Assembly: GCA_030705695.1 (NCBI GenBank)
Contig: JAUZPX010000002.1
Coordinates: 1-36,132, forward strand
Direction: 5' to 3'
Source: Bacillota bacterium
GTDB lineage: Bacteria; Bacillota; Clostridia; Oscillospirales; Acutalibacteraceae
Length of the DNA: 36,132 nucleotides
The position numbers and the translations under genes are program-made. Positions 28,505-36,132 of this stretch are shown piece by piece; positions within the stretch are counted from its first letter, which is position 1; every line of letters starts with the position of its first letter. Under the pieces are notes generated by a model. That model made no database searches and was not told where the DNA came from. It was given only the letters and a program-made list of their open reading frames with translations.

Positions 28505-28540
28505 GAAAATGAATTTTTTAAATAATACTTTCAAAAAATA

Positions 28541-28585
28541 ACACCCTGACCTTTGCTACTTGCAAAATCAGTGTGTTATTTTTTT
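28541..28585 (+). terminator. Terminator after the HTH gene
   Basis: AACACcCTGA ... TCAGTGTGTT stem followed by ATTTTTTTC. Confidence 0.65.
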
Positions 28586-28612
28586 CTTAAACAACGACAT
28601 TCAAGCAAAATT

Positions 28613-29914
28613 TTAGAAAATCCCGAAAAATGTTTGGCACAAAAGCATAATATTCATCATAATAACAACAAAAGCTATTATCCATCCAAGACCCTGCGTC
28701 TTTTTGCTGTTTGTAAAGTTGCCCATAATCTCTCGTTTCTTAGCAATACACAGCATCTGAATTATGGGAATAGGTAATATAAAACTTAACGCCACTTGGC
28801 TCCAAATTAAGGCTTCCATTGCGTTTATACCCGACAAAATAATAAGCATTGCGGGAATCATAGTAATTAGCCTGCGGAGCTGTACAGGAATACTTATTCC
28901 GACAAAGCCTTTCATAATTGTCTGCCCCGCCATTGTCCCGACCGCTGACGATGAAAGCCCCGACGCCAAAAGTGCAATGCCGAAGGCACCACCTGAAAGT
29001 GCACCGAGCATCGGCGTAAGTGACAGCTGAGCTTGTTGAATAGTATCAACTGTTTTATGATTCCCGAAGAAAACGGCAGCCGAAACTATAACCATAGCCG
29101 CATTTACAAAAAACGCAATATTCATAGCGAAAAAAATATCGATTTTTTCCATTTTTAAATGATATCGTTTCCCGTCGTCGCTTTGGTCACAGCATCGGCA
29201 CTGAACAAGCTGAGAGTGCAGATAAATAACGTGCGGCATTACTGTTGCGCCGAGCATACCGACTGCTATAATAACTGCATCACCGTTTGGAAGTTGCGGA
29301 ATTACTGTGTGTACTCCTACTTGCATCCAATCTGGCTTGGCTAAAAAAATCTCAATAAGATATGCTCCGCCAATTACCGCCACAAGTATTGTAATGACTG
29401 CCTCAACCAGCTTCTGGCTATATGTTTCAAGCTGGCAAATAAGAAATGTAAGCGCTCCTGTCATAATACAAGCGCTCCACATCGGAACATGAAAAAGCAG
29501 ATAAAATCCTAACGCACCGCCCAAAAACTCTGCCAAATCGGTTGCCATGGCTCCGATTTCAGCCGCAATCCAGAACGCCCAGTTAGTTTGTTTGCGAAAA
29601 GTCTGCGAACAAAGTTGAGGCAAGCTGCAATTTGTTGCAATACCAAGCTTGGCAGACATTATCTGTAAAAAAATAGAAATGAGATTACTCCAAAGGACAA
29701 CCCACAGCATTGTATAGCCGAGCCGTGAACCGCCGCTGATATTAGTTGCGAAATTGCCGGGGTCAATATAAGCAACGCTGACCACAAAAGCCGGACCTAA
29801 AAACTTAATAAAAGAAATTGATTTATGTTTATAAGTATTGCGGCTGTATGATGGTGCAGCTGAATGTGCCGGAAAGGTTGCCTGCCCTGATAAGGATATA
29901 TTTTCAGACTGCAC
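28613..29914 (-). CDS. NRAMP family divalent metal transporter
   Basis: GPAFVVSVAYIDPGNFATNISGG (TM1 metal site), LGATVMPHVIYLHSQLVQ (TM6). Confidence 0.93.
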   Translation of the reverse strand: MQSENISLSGQATFPAHSAAPSYSRNTYKHKSISFIKFLGPAFVVSVAYIDPGNFATNISGGSRLGYTMLWVVLWSNLISIFLQIMSAKLGIATNCSLPQLCSQTFRKQTNWAFWIAAEIGAMATDLAEFLGGALGFYLLFHVPMWSACIMTGALTFLICQLETYSQKLVEAVITILVAVIGGAYLIEIFLAKPDWMQVGVHTVIPQLPNGDAVIIAVGMLGATVMPHVIYLHSQLVQCRCCDQSDDGKRYHLKMEKIDIFFAMNIAFFVNAAMVIVSAAVFFGNHKTVDTIQQAQLSLTPMLGALSGGAFGIALLASGLSSSAVGTMAGQTIMKGFVGISIPVQLRRLITMIPAMLIILSGINAMEALIWSQVALSFILPIPIIQMLCIAKKREIMGNFTNSKKTQGLGWIIAFVVIMMNIMLLCQTFFGIF

Positions 29915-29955
29915 TTCTTTTCACCCTTAATGTTCATATATTATTTTTACAAAGT

Positions 29956-30116
29956 TATAGTTGACTAACTCGAAAAGTGCACTTGGATTTGCGAGCCGAT
30001 TTTTTTAATTCCTAAGGCAGATGAGGATGAAATCCTCTCTGTTTCCGAAGAGAGCAACACAGTGCAGCATTAAATAGCCTGCAAAGGCTGTGCGGTTTTC
30101 GAGTTAATCAACTATA
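29956..30116. repeat. 161-bp TIR-bounded repeat element, copy B (divergent)
   Basis: TATAGTTGACTAACTCGAAAA ... TTTTCGAGTTAATCAACTATA (20/21 match between ends); internal similarity to copies A and C. Confidence 0.9.
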
Positions 30117-30336
30117 AATAAACTAATATAAATTATGAAGCTTGGGCAAAAAAGTTCCGAGCTAAATACACTAAATAATTGTTTTTTGCTTTTTAATATG
30201 ATATGCTTTATTAAACAGGAATTTACAGCTAACCACCGTTAATACTAAATAAAGCAAGCTGCTTTTTATAAACATTGTCGGTTTAAAACGGATATTTTTA
30301 TCCGTAAAATAAAATAATTAAATGTGAGGTGTTTTT

Positions 30337-30675
30337 ATGGATCACAGACTGATCACAACCACTTTTGACATTCCTGGCTTTAAAGTCGTGGAAACTTACG
30401 GCTTAGTGCGTGGCATTACCGTGCGTTCAAGAGACCTTTTCAGCAATATAGGCGCCAGTTTCAGGTCGCTTGCAGGCGGCAAAATCGGCGGCTATGTAAA
30501 GCTTTGCGAGGAATCACGTGAAGAAGCATATGATGAATTGATTATGCACGCCGAAAGTCTTGGCGCAAATGCTATTGTGGGATTTCGCTATGACGCAAAC
30601 GAAGTTATGCAAGGCATAACCGAGGTTCTTGCCTATGGTACAGCTGTTAAGGTTGTTCCTGACAAAAGCGAATAA
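30337..30675 (+). CDS. YbjQ family (PF01906) protein
   Basis: TTTFDIPGFKVVETYGLVRGITVRSRD...AESLGANAIVGFRYDANEV. Confidence 0.9.
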   Translation: MDHRLITTTFDIPGFKVVETYGLVRGITVRSRDLFSNIGASFRSLAGGKIGGYVKLCEESREEAYDELIMHAESLGANAIVGFRYDANEVMQGITEVLAYGTAVKVVPDKSE

Positions 30676-30703
30676 AACCCAATAAATCGACTTAAATGCA
30701 AAA

Positions 30704-30735
30704 ACGCCGCTGCATTAATTGCAGCGGCGTACTTT
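30704..30735. terminator. Bidirectional terminator between ybjQ-like and gap
   Basis: ACGCCGCTGCA-ttaat-TGCAGCGGCGT perfect 11-bp stem with A-rich/T-rich flanks. Confidence 0.85.
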
Positions 30736-30748
30736 TATGATTATTAAA

Positions 30749-31763
30749 TTATTTGAGTTCAGAGAAATATTTGATTGTACGAACCATCTGGCTTGTATAG
30801 CTGTTCTCGTTATCATACCAAGAAACAATCTTAACAAGTGATTTACCGTTTTCAAGTGATGTAACTCTTGTTTGTGTACCGTCAAATAAAGAACCAACTG
30901 TAATTCCGATAACATCAGAAGATACGATCTCATCCTCTGTGTATCCGAATGATGCGCTTGAAGCAGCTTTCATAGCTTCGTTAATTTGCTCTACTGTAAC
31001 TGTACCGTTAACAACTGCTGTAAGTTCTGTTGTTGAGCCTGTTGGAACAGGGACACGCTGTGCAGCACCGTCAAGTTTGCCTGCAAGCTCAGGAATAACA
31101 AGGCCGATAGCTTTTGCAGCACCTGTAGAGTTAGGAACGATATTTACAGCGCCTGCACGGGCACGTCTTAAATCGCCTTTTCTATGAGGACCGTCAAGAA
31201 TCATCTGATCGCCTGTGTAAGCGTGAATTGTTGTCATAAAGCCTTTTTCGATAGAAGCAAGCTTGTTAAGTGTGTTGGCCATAGGAGCTAAGCAGTTTGT
31301 TGTGCAGGAAGCAGCAGAGATAATTGTATCTTCTGGCTTAAGTGTATCTTCGTTTACGCTGTAAACAACTGTTGGCAGGTCATTTCCGGCAGGAGCGGAA
31401 ATAACAACTTTTCTTGCGCCTGCATCAATGTGAGCCTGGCTTGCTTTTTTGGAAGCAAAGAAGCCTGTGCACTCGAGAACAACATCGATTCCAAGCTCTT
31501 TCCAAGGCAAGTCTTTTGGGTCTTTAATAGCATAGATTGTGATTTCTTTGCCGTCTACTACGATTGAATTTTCTTTAGCAACAACTGTATCACCTTTAGC
31601 ATAACGTCCTTGTGCTGAGTCGTACTTTAAAAGATGAGCAAGCATTTTTGCATCTGTTAAGTCGTTGATAGCAACAACTTCATAACCTTCTGCACCAAAC
31701 ATTTGACGAAATGCCAGACGACCAATGCGTCCGAAACCGTTAATTGCAACTTTTACTGACATA
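30749..31763 (-). CDS. gap: Glyceraldehyde-3-phosphate dehydrogenase, type I
   Basis: [47 protein letters not shown]. True start at 31763 preceded by GGAGGAAG. Confidence 0.97.
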
Positions 31764-31925
31764 ATTTTCTTCCTCCGTTTTTTCATGATTATTATTATCA
31801 TATAGTATAAATTGGAAATTTTCAAGACCTTGATATTAATTTAACAAATATTTTATAAAAAAATCTTTTTTTATTGTTACCAAAATGAGGTATGCTATTC
31901 TTAATAAAATTTAACAAAATTGCAA

Positions 31926-31953
31926 TTGACAAAATTTACAATTGTGATAAACT
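31926..31953 (+). promoter_or_regulatory. Candidate sigma-A promoter reading into repeat copy C and yfhO
   Basis: TTGACA - 16 bp - TAAACT. Confidence 0.5.
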
Positions 31954-31978
31954 AGTGCGAGTATAAAAGAATTATGTA

Positions 31979-32138
31979 TATAGTCGATTAACTTGAAAAC
32001 TGCGCATGGATTTGCGAGGCGATTTTTCAATGTGCAAGGCGGAGGAGGATGGAATCCTGTCGGATTCCGACGAGGACAACACAGCACATTGGAAAATTGA
32101 CCGCTAAGGCGGAGCAGTTTTTAGGTTAATTGGCTATA
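31979..32138. repeat. 160-bp TIR-bounded repeat element, copy C
   Basis: TATAGTCGATTAACTTGAAAA ... TTTTTAGGTTAATTGGCTATA; core identical to copy A (GCAAGGCGGAGGAGGATGGAATCCTGTCGGATTCCGACGAGGACAACA). Confidence 0.9.
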
Positions 32139-32189
32139 TAGTCTAATCGACATTCAAGAGTAATGAATGCCACCGAAAGGAAGCATTGT

Positions 32190-35012
32190 ATGACATCAGT
32201 CACATCTGAAAATAAGCTTCATAAAATCTGCGAAAAAGCAAAACGTTTAGATCAAAAAAGTCCAAAACGAGCAAAATTAAATTATTTTATTTTTTATACA
32301 ATATCTTTCTGCATTTGCGCTTCGCTCGTATTTTCGACATTTATATTAATGCATAAATCATTTTTGTGGAGTTTCGATGGCTATAAACAGCATTATCCGT
32401 CGCTTGTATTTTTCCACGATTGGCTCCGTGGTATACTAAGCCGTCTTGTACACACAGGCAAGCTGACTGTCACCATGTGGAGCAGTCAAATAGGCTTGGG
32501 CGGCGATGTAATTAATTCCCTGAATTATTATGTCATCGGTGATCCTTTCCAATTACTTTGTATTTTGTGCCCAGCAAAATATTTTCTTATACTTTATAAT
32601 TTGCTTTGCTTACTGCGCATGTACTGTGCCGGCTTAGCATTTTCTGCATTTTGTTTTCGCATGAAAAAAGGCAGATTTGCAACACTTATTGGCTCAATCT
32701 GCTATGTTTTCTGTGGATATACTATGTATTTTGCCATTCGCCATCCGTTCTTTGAGCTTTCAATGGTGTATTTACCGCTTTTATTGCTTGGTGTTGAGAA
32801 AATCCTGAGCAAAGAAAGCCCGAAGTTATTTGTTTTTATGGTATTTATCTCAGCAATCAGCAACTTTTATTTGTTCTATATGCTGTCGATTTTTACTTTT
32901 ATTTATTCTGCCGTTCGTTTCTTTGACTACCATAAGGAGCAAATCTTCAAAAATATCGGAAAATGTCTTGTAAAATTCATCGCAAGCTATTTAATAGGTA
33001 TTGCGCTTGCTGCTTTTATTTTCCTGCCTGTTGTTATAGGGTTCTTCGGTTTTGGCCGAGTTGGTACAAGCGGGGACAAAAATCTTTTATATTACAGCTA
33101 TTCTTATTACACTTCATTTGCTCTGAATATGTTCAGCCCTTCTATGGGTTCAAGCGGTATAGCACCTCTAGCATTCTTTGCCGTAATCCTTATGTTTATC
33201 CGCAAAAATAAAAAAGACCGCTCTATGAAGATTCTTTTCTTCATTGGTATTGTGTTTTTGTTAATCCCCGTATTTGGCTATGTCTTTAACGGCTTTAACT
33301 ATGTATCTGACCGTTGGACGTTTGCGTTTATTCTGATTATGTCGTTTATCACGGTAACAATGATACCAAAACTGTCAAATATCTCAAAAAAAGAGTTTAT
33401 AACCTTTCTGATTGTTACGTTTGTGTTTGCAAGCACATTCTTTATAATAGATAAAAACAACCAAAAATACTATGTTTTTGTACTGTCGCTAATGGCAGTA
33501 ACGTTTATTGTTTTACTCCTATTAAATTTACTGAGAAAAACAAGATTATCTATTCCAACCAGAAACATTATTTTTAAGTCAACTATTTTCGTTATGGCAA
33601 TAGTTCTTGTTTATGTAAGCAGTATTGCACTATACAGTAAAGGCTATAAAAACTATACAAGCCAATTTGAAAAAGCTAAAAATACAGCATGGTACAAACC
33701 GACAACAAAAAATGACTTAGCAAAAGTTCCGAAAGACAACGAATTCTATCGTATTGACGACAAAGCCCTCTACGAAACAGACAACAATCCTAAAGGCACG
33801 ACAAAATCGTTTTCGTATAATCTAGGTATGTTATATCACTATGATACTACCTCTGGATTTTTGAGTACTTTCAATTCTAATATTTATAATTATTTTAAGC
33901 TTGTCGGATCAACGACCGCCGACCAAACCCCAAGCTTTATAGGCGGCTTTGATAAGCGTACGATTTTAAACGCACTTGGCGGTGTAAAATACTACACAAC
34001 AAGCCATGAAGAAACACATTTACCGTTTGGTTACAGTCAAGTAACAACGGTAAAGGACGGCGTAAAGCAAACCATACCCGGGTTTTATCAAAACGACTAC
34101 TTTCTCCCTCTAGGATACACATACTCTTCTTACATGCTGACCGACGACTTCATGAAAATGAACGAAGTAGAACGTCAAAATGCAATGATGCAGACGGTTA
34201 TGCTTGATAAACCTGTTTTAGGCTACACAAAAGATACTTCTTACAAGCCACAGACGTATTCAGTACCATGCAGCTTGGTTCCTGACGATAATATAAAACT
34301 TGGAAAAAACAGTTTTACAATTTCAAAGAAAAAGAGCACTCTAACCATTAATTTTAAAGGGAAACCAAACTCTGAAATGTATCTTAAGTTCAGCGGCGTG
34401 GATGTGGCTCTTAAACAAAAAAGCGATATTGACTTAAACATTAATGTAGCATCGGCTGACAACGCCCGCAGCATTTTGTACAGAACTTCACGTGACAACT
34501 TCTGTTGCGGCTTGCGTGATTTTATTGTAAATCTCGGTTACAGCACCGATGCTCAAACAAGCTGCACACTAACATTTAATACAACAGCAAAAGTAACGTA
34601 CGATAATCTGTCTATCATCTGTAATCCAATGGATTCTTTCCCAAATGAAGTTTCTGCTTTAAAACAAAACACATTGCAAAACGTAAAGATTACCACAAAC
34701 AAAATAACGGGTGATATTTCGCTTGATAAACCAAAGCTCATGTGTGTTCAAATGCCATACAGCAACGGCTGGACAGCTCATGTAAACGGCAAAAAAACTG
34801 ATATCATACAGGGAAACGGTTTATATATGATTATACCTTTACAAGCGGGGTACAGCAAAATTTCTCTAACCTATGAAACCCCATTCTTTAATGCAGGACT
34901 TATTATTTCAGGAATTACTCTTTTCTTATGCATAATTGCACTGTGCATGCTGCGAATGCATAAACGAGAAAAGGAAATTGAAAAAGTAGCTTCGGTTACT
35001 ATTATTCGATAG
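32190..35012 (+). CDS. YfhO family multipass membrane protein (lipoteichoic-acid glycosylation/GT-C-like)
   Basis: Multipass N-terminal half (FDGYKQHYPSLVFFHDWL), C-terminal YSNGWTAHVNGKKTDIIQGNGLYMIIPLQAGYSKISLTYETPFFNAGLIIS. ATG at 32190 has GAAAGGAAG upstream. Confidence 0.9.
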   Translation: MTSVTSENKLHKICEKAKRLDQKSPKRAKLNYFIFYTISFCICASLVFSTFILMHKSFLWSFDGYKQHYPSLVFFHDWLRGILSRLVHTGKLTVTMWSSQIGLGGDVINSLNYYVIGDPFQLLCILCPAKYFLILYNLLCLLRMYCAGLAFSAFCFRMKKGRFATLIGSICYVFCGYTMYFAIRHPFFELSMVYLPLLLLGVEKILSKESPKLFVFMVFISAISNFYLFYMLSIFTFIYSAVRFFDYHKEQIFKNIGKCLVKFIASYLIGIALAAFIFLPVVIGFFGFGRVGTSGDKNLLYYSYSYYTSFALNMFSPSMGSSGIAPLAFFAVILMFIRKNKKDRSMKILFFIGIVFLLIPVFGYVFNGFNYVSDRWTFAFILIMSFITVTMIPKLSNISKKEFITFLIVTFVFASTFFIIDKNNQKYYVFVLSLMAVTFIVLLLLNLLRKTRLSIPTRNIIFKSTIFVMAIVLVYVSSIALYSKGYKNYTSQFEKAKNTAWYKPTTKNDLAKVPKDNEFYRIDDKALYETDNNPKGTTKSFSYNLGMLYHYDTTSGFLSTFNSNIYNYFKLVGSTTADQTPSFIGGFDKRTILNALGGVKYYTTSHEETHLPFGYSQVTTVKDGVKQTIPGFYQNDYFLPLGYTYSSYMLTDDFMKMNEVERQNAMMQTVMLDKPVLGYTKDTSYKPQTYSVPCSLVPDDNIKLGKNSFTISKKKSTLTINFKGKPNSEMYLKFSGVDVALKQKSDIDLNINVASADNARSILYRTSRDNFCCGLRDFIVNLGYSTDAQTSCTLTFNTTAKVTYDNLSIICNPMDSFPNEVSALKQNTLQNVKITTNKITGDISLDKPKLMCVQMPYSNGWTAHVNGKKTDIIQGNGLYMIIPLQAGYSKISLTYETPFFNAGLIISGITLFLCIIALCMLRMHKREKEIEKVASVTIIR

Positions 35013-35031
35013 GAAATTATTCGGCAGAATT

Positions 35032-35075
35032 CATACATCTTTTACTTGTTTGTATGAATCCTGCTGTTTATTTTT
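35032..35075 (+). terminator. Putative terminator after yfhO
   Basis: CAGAATTCATACA ... TGTATGAATCCTG stem followed by CTGTTTATTTTT. Confidence 0.6.
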
Positions 35076-35114
35076 CTGAAAATTATCATTTATCGTTTTT
35101 TTACAAAATACTCC

Positions 35115-35152
35115 TTGACATTTACTTAAAGGTTAACTAAAATAATTGTTAA
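35115..35152 (+). promoter_or_regulatory. marR promoter with overlapping dyad operator
   Basis: TTGACA-17 bp-TAAAAT; TTAAC-N10-GTTAA spans the -10 hexamer. Confidence 0.65.
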
Positions 35153-35180
35153 GCTAATTAATTATTAAGGAGGCGAACAA

Positions 35181-35672
35181 ATGGACAGCTCATCAGAGAA
35201 CTCTTTAACCATAGAATTTATGCAAGCAATGAATCGCCTGAAAAACTCAATGCGGCCAAGGCAAAATCCTCTTTATACCGATCTTTACGCTGATCTTTCA
35301 TCCCCTGAGATTCACATTCTCTTTCACATGCGTGAATTTTGTGTAAAAAAGGCTGAGATGGAGATCCCTATGCAGGAGCTTCACAAGCAATTTGATATTT
35401 CAAAACCTGCACTGACTCAACAAATAAACAAGCTTGAAGATAAGGGCTATATTGAACGTATCGTTCACAAAGATGACCGTCGTTCAACTTTTTTACAAAT
35501 CACCCCAAAGGGAAATGACGTATTTGATCAGCGAAAAAAAATAATCGCTGAAAAGCTTGATGAATTCATTAAGGAAATGGGCGAAGAAGATACTAAAAAG
35601 CTTATTGAACTTGTCAATAAGCTCTATGAAATCAATCTTAAGCAAAAATCAAACGAGGAAAAGGAGACATAA
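35181..35672 (+). CDS. MarR family transcriptional regulator
   Basis: Winged HTH: MQELHKQFDISKPALTQQINKLEDKGYIERIVHKDDRRSTFLQITPKG. Confidence 0.92.
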   Translation: MDSSSENSLTIEFMQAMNRLKNSMRPRQNPLYTDLYADLSSPEIHILFHMREFCVKKAEMEIPMQELHKQFDISKPALTQQINKLEDKGYIERIVHKDDRRSTFLQITPKGNDVFDQRKKIIAEKLDEFIKEMGEEDTKKLIELVNKLYEINLKQKSNEEKET

Positions 35673-35673
35673 C

Positions 35674-36132
35674 ATGGGTAAACTTTTTAAAAACTTGCGG
35701 AATTCAACTATTCCAATTATTCTTGTTATTGGATTGTTGGTGCTTCAGGCTATGTGCGACCTCTCACTGCCCGCCTACATGTCCGACATCGTAAATGTAG
35801 GCATTCAGCAGTACGGTATTACTGATATCACACCCACAGAGGTTCGTCAATCCGAAATGGATAAAATGACAGTATTTATGAGCGATAAAGATAAGCAAAC
35901 CGTACTGGATAATTATACAAAGACAACGCACGGAAAATACGATACTTATAAGCTCAAAGACAATCTTTCAAAGGACACTGTTCAGCATCTGGATAATATC
36001 TTTAAAAAGCCCGTAATGATTGTTGACGCTATGGAAAGCGATCAGGGCAAAAAAATGGTAAAACAGTACATGGAGCAGATGCAAAAGCAGGCAGAAGCGC
36101 AGGCAAAAGCTGCTGCAATAGCTCAAGCTAAA
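35674..36132 (+). CDS. ABC transporter, ATP-binding/permease (MdlB-like exporter), 3' truncated
   Basis: MGKLFKNLRNSTIPIILVIGLLVLQAMCDLSLPAYMSDIVNVGIQQYGI; open to the window end; directly follows marR. Confidence 0.8.
   Translation, partial: MGKLFKNLRNSTIPIILVIGLLVLQAMCDLSLPAYMSDIVNVGIQQYGITDITPTEVRQSEMDKMTVFMSDKDKQTVLDNYTKTTHGKYDTYKLKDNLSKDTVQHLDNIFKKPVMIVDAMESDQGKKMVKQYMEQMQKQAEAQAKAAAIAQAK

Noticed and set aside
30749-30933. Minus-strand 72-aa ORF at the 3' end of gap
   Set aside because: Alternate frame within the gap coding sequence.
14739-32138. Three 160-bp repeats as CRISPR or IS ends flanking a composite transposon
   Set aside because: No spacer-repeat periodicity; the copies are in the same orientation, bracket core housekeeping genes, and no transposase is present, so dispersed small elements fit better.
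1-36132. Phage, defence island, BGC or integrated plasmid
   Set aside because: No integrase, structural phage, restriction-modification, toxin-antitoxin or biosynthetic genes were seen; gene content is core-like.

Overview
A 36 kb low-GC Clostridia-type (Ruminococcus/Oscillospirales-like, by gene content) chromosomal segment, consisting mostly of housekeeping and envelope genes. Recognisable content, left to right: a rodA/ftsW-family 3' fragment with an unknown partner gene on the minus strand, abutting an argS that lacks its N-terminus (possible chimeric junction); a secreted CBM26-like plus dockerin protein with no recognisable catalytic domain; dCMP deaminase; hemolysin III; solitary PduL; family 4 UDG; an MprF-like lysyltransferase; VanY-like M15 peptidase; MscL with a zinc-ribbon tail; tyrS; DUF3006/MBL pair; YgiQ; FtsK/SpoIIIE; UppP; TepA-like ClpP; a CBS/CorC protein; a CmpB-like membrane protein; DUF1361; feoAB plus a FeoB-associated Cys-rich protein; a DRTGG / HATPase / [FeFe]-hydrogenase-like / DRTGG / PHP cassette; a tiny Cys/His-tailed membrane peptide; a small HTH protein; NRAMP; YbjQ; GAPDH; YfhO; and MarR plus a truncated ABC exporter. 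The least explained signals are (i) a family of three ~160-bp elements with ~21-bp terminal inverted repeats and an internally palindromic body, one probably inside the 5' leader of yfhO; (ii) the hydrogenase-like/anti-sigma-type/PHP cassette; (iii) strong dyads at feoA, uppP and the CmpB-like gene start. No tRNA, rRNA or CRISPR array was seen. All calls come from reading sequence and translations; no database search was run.
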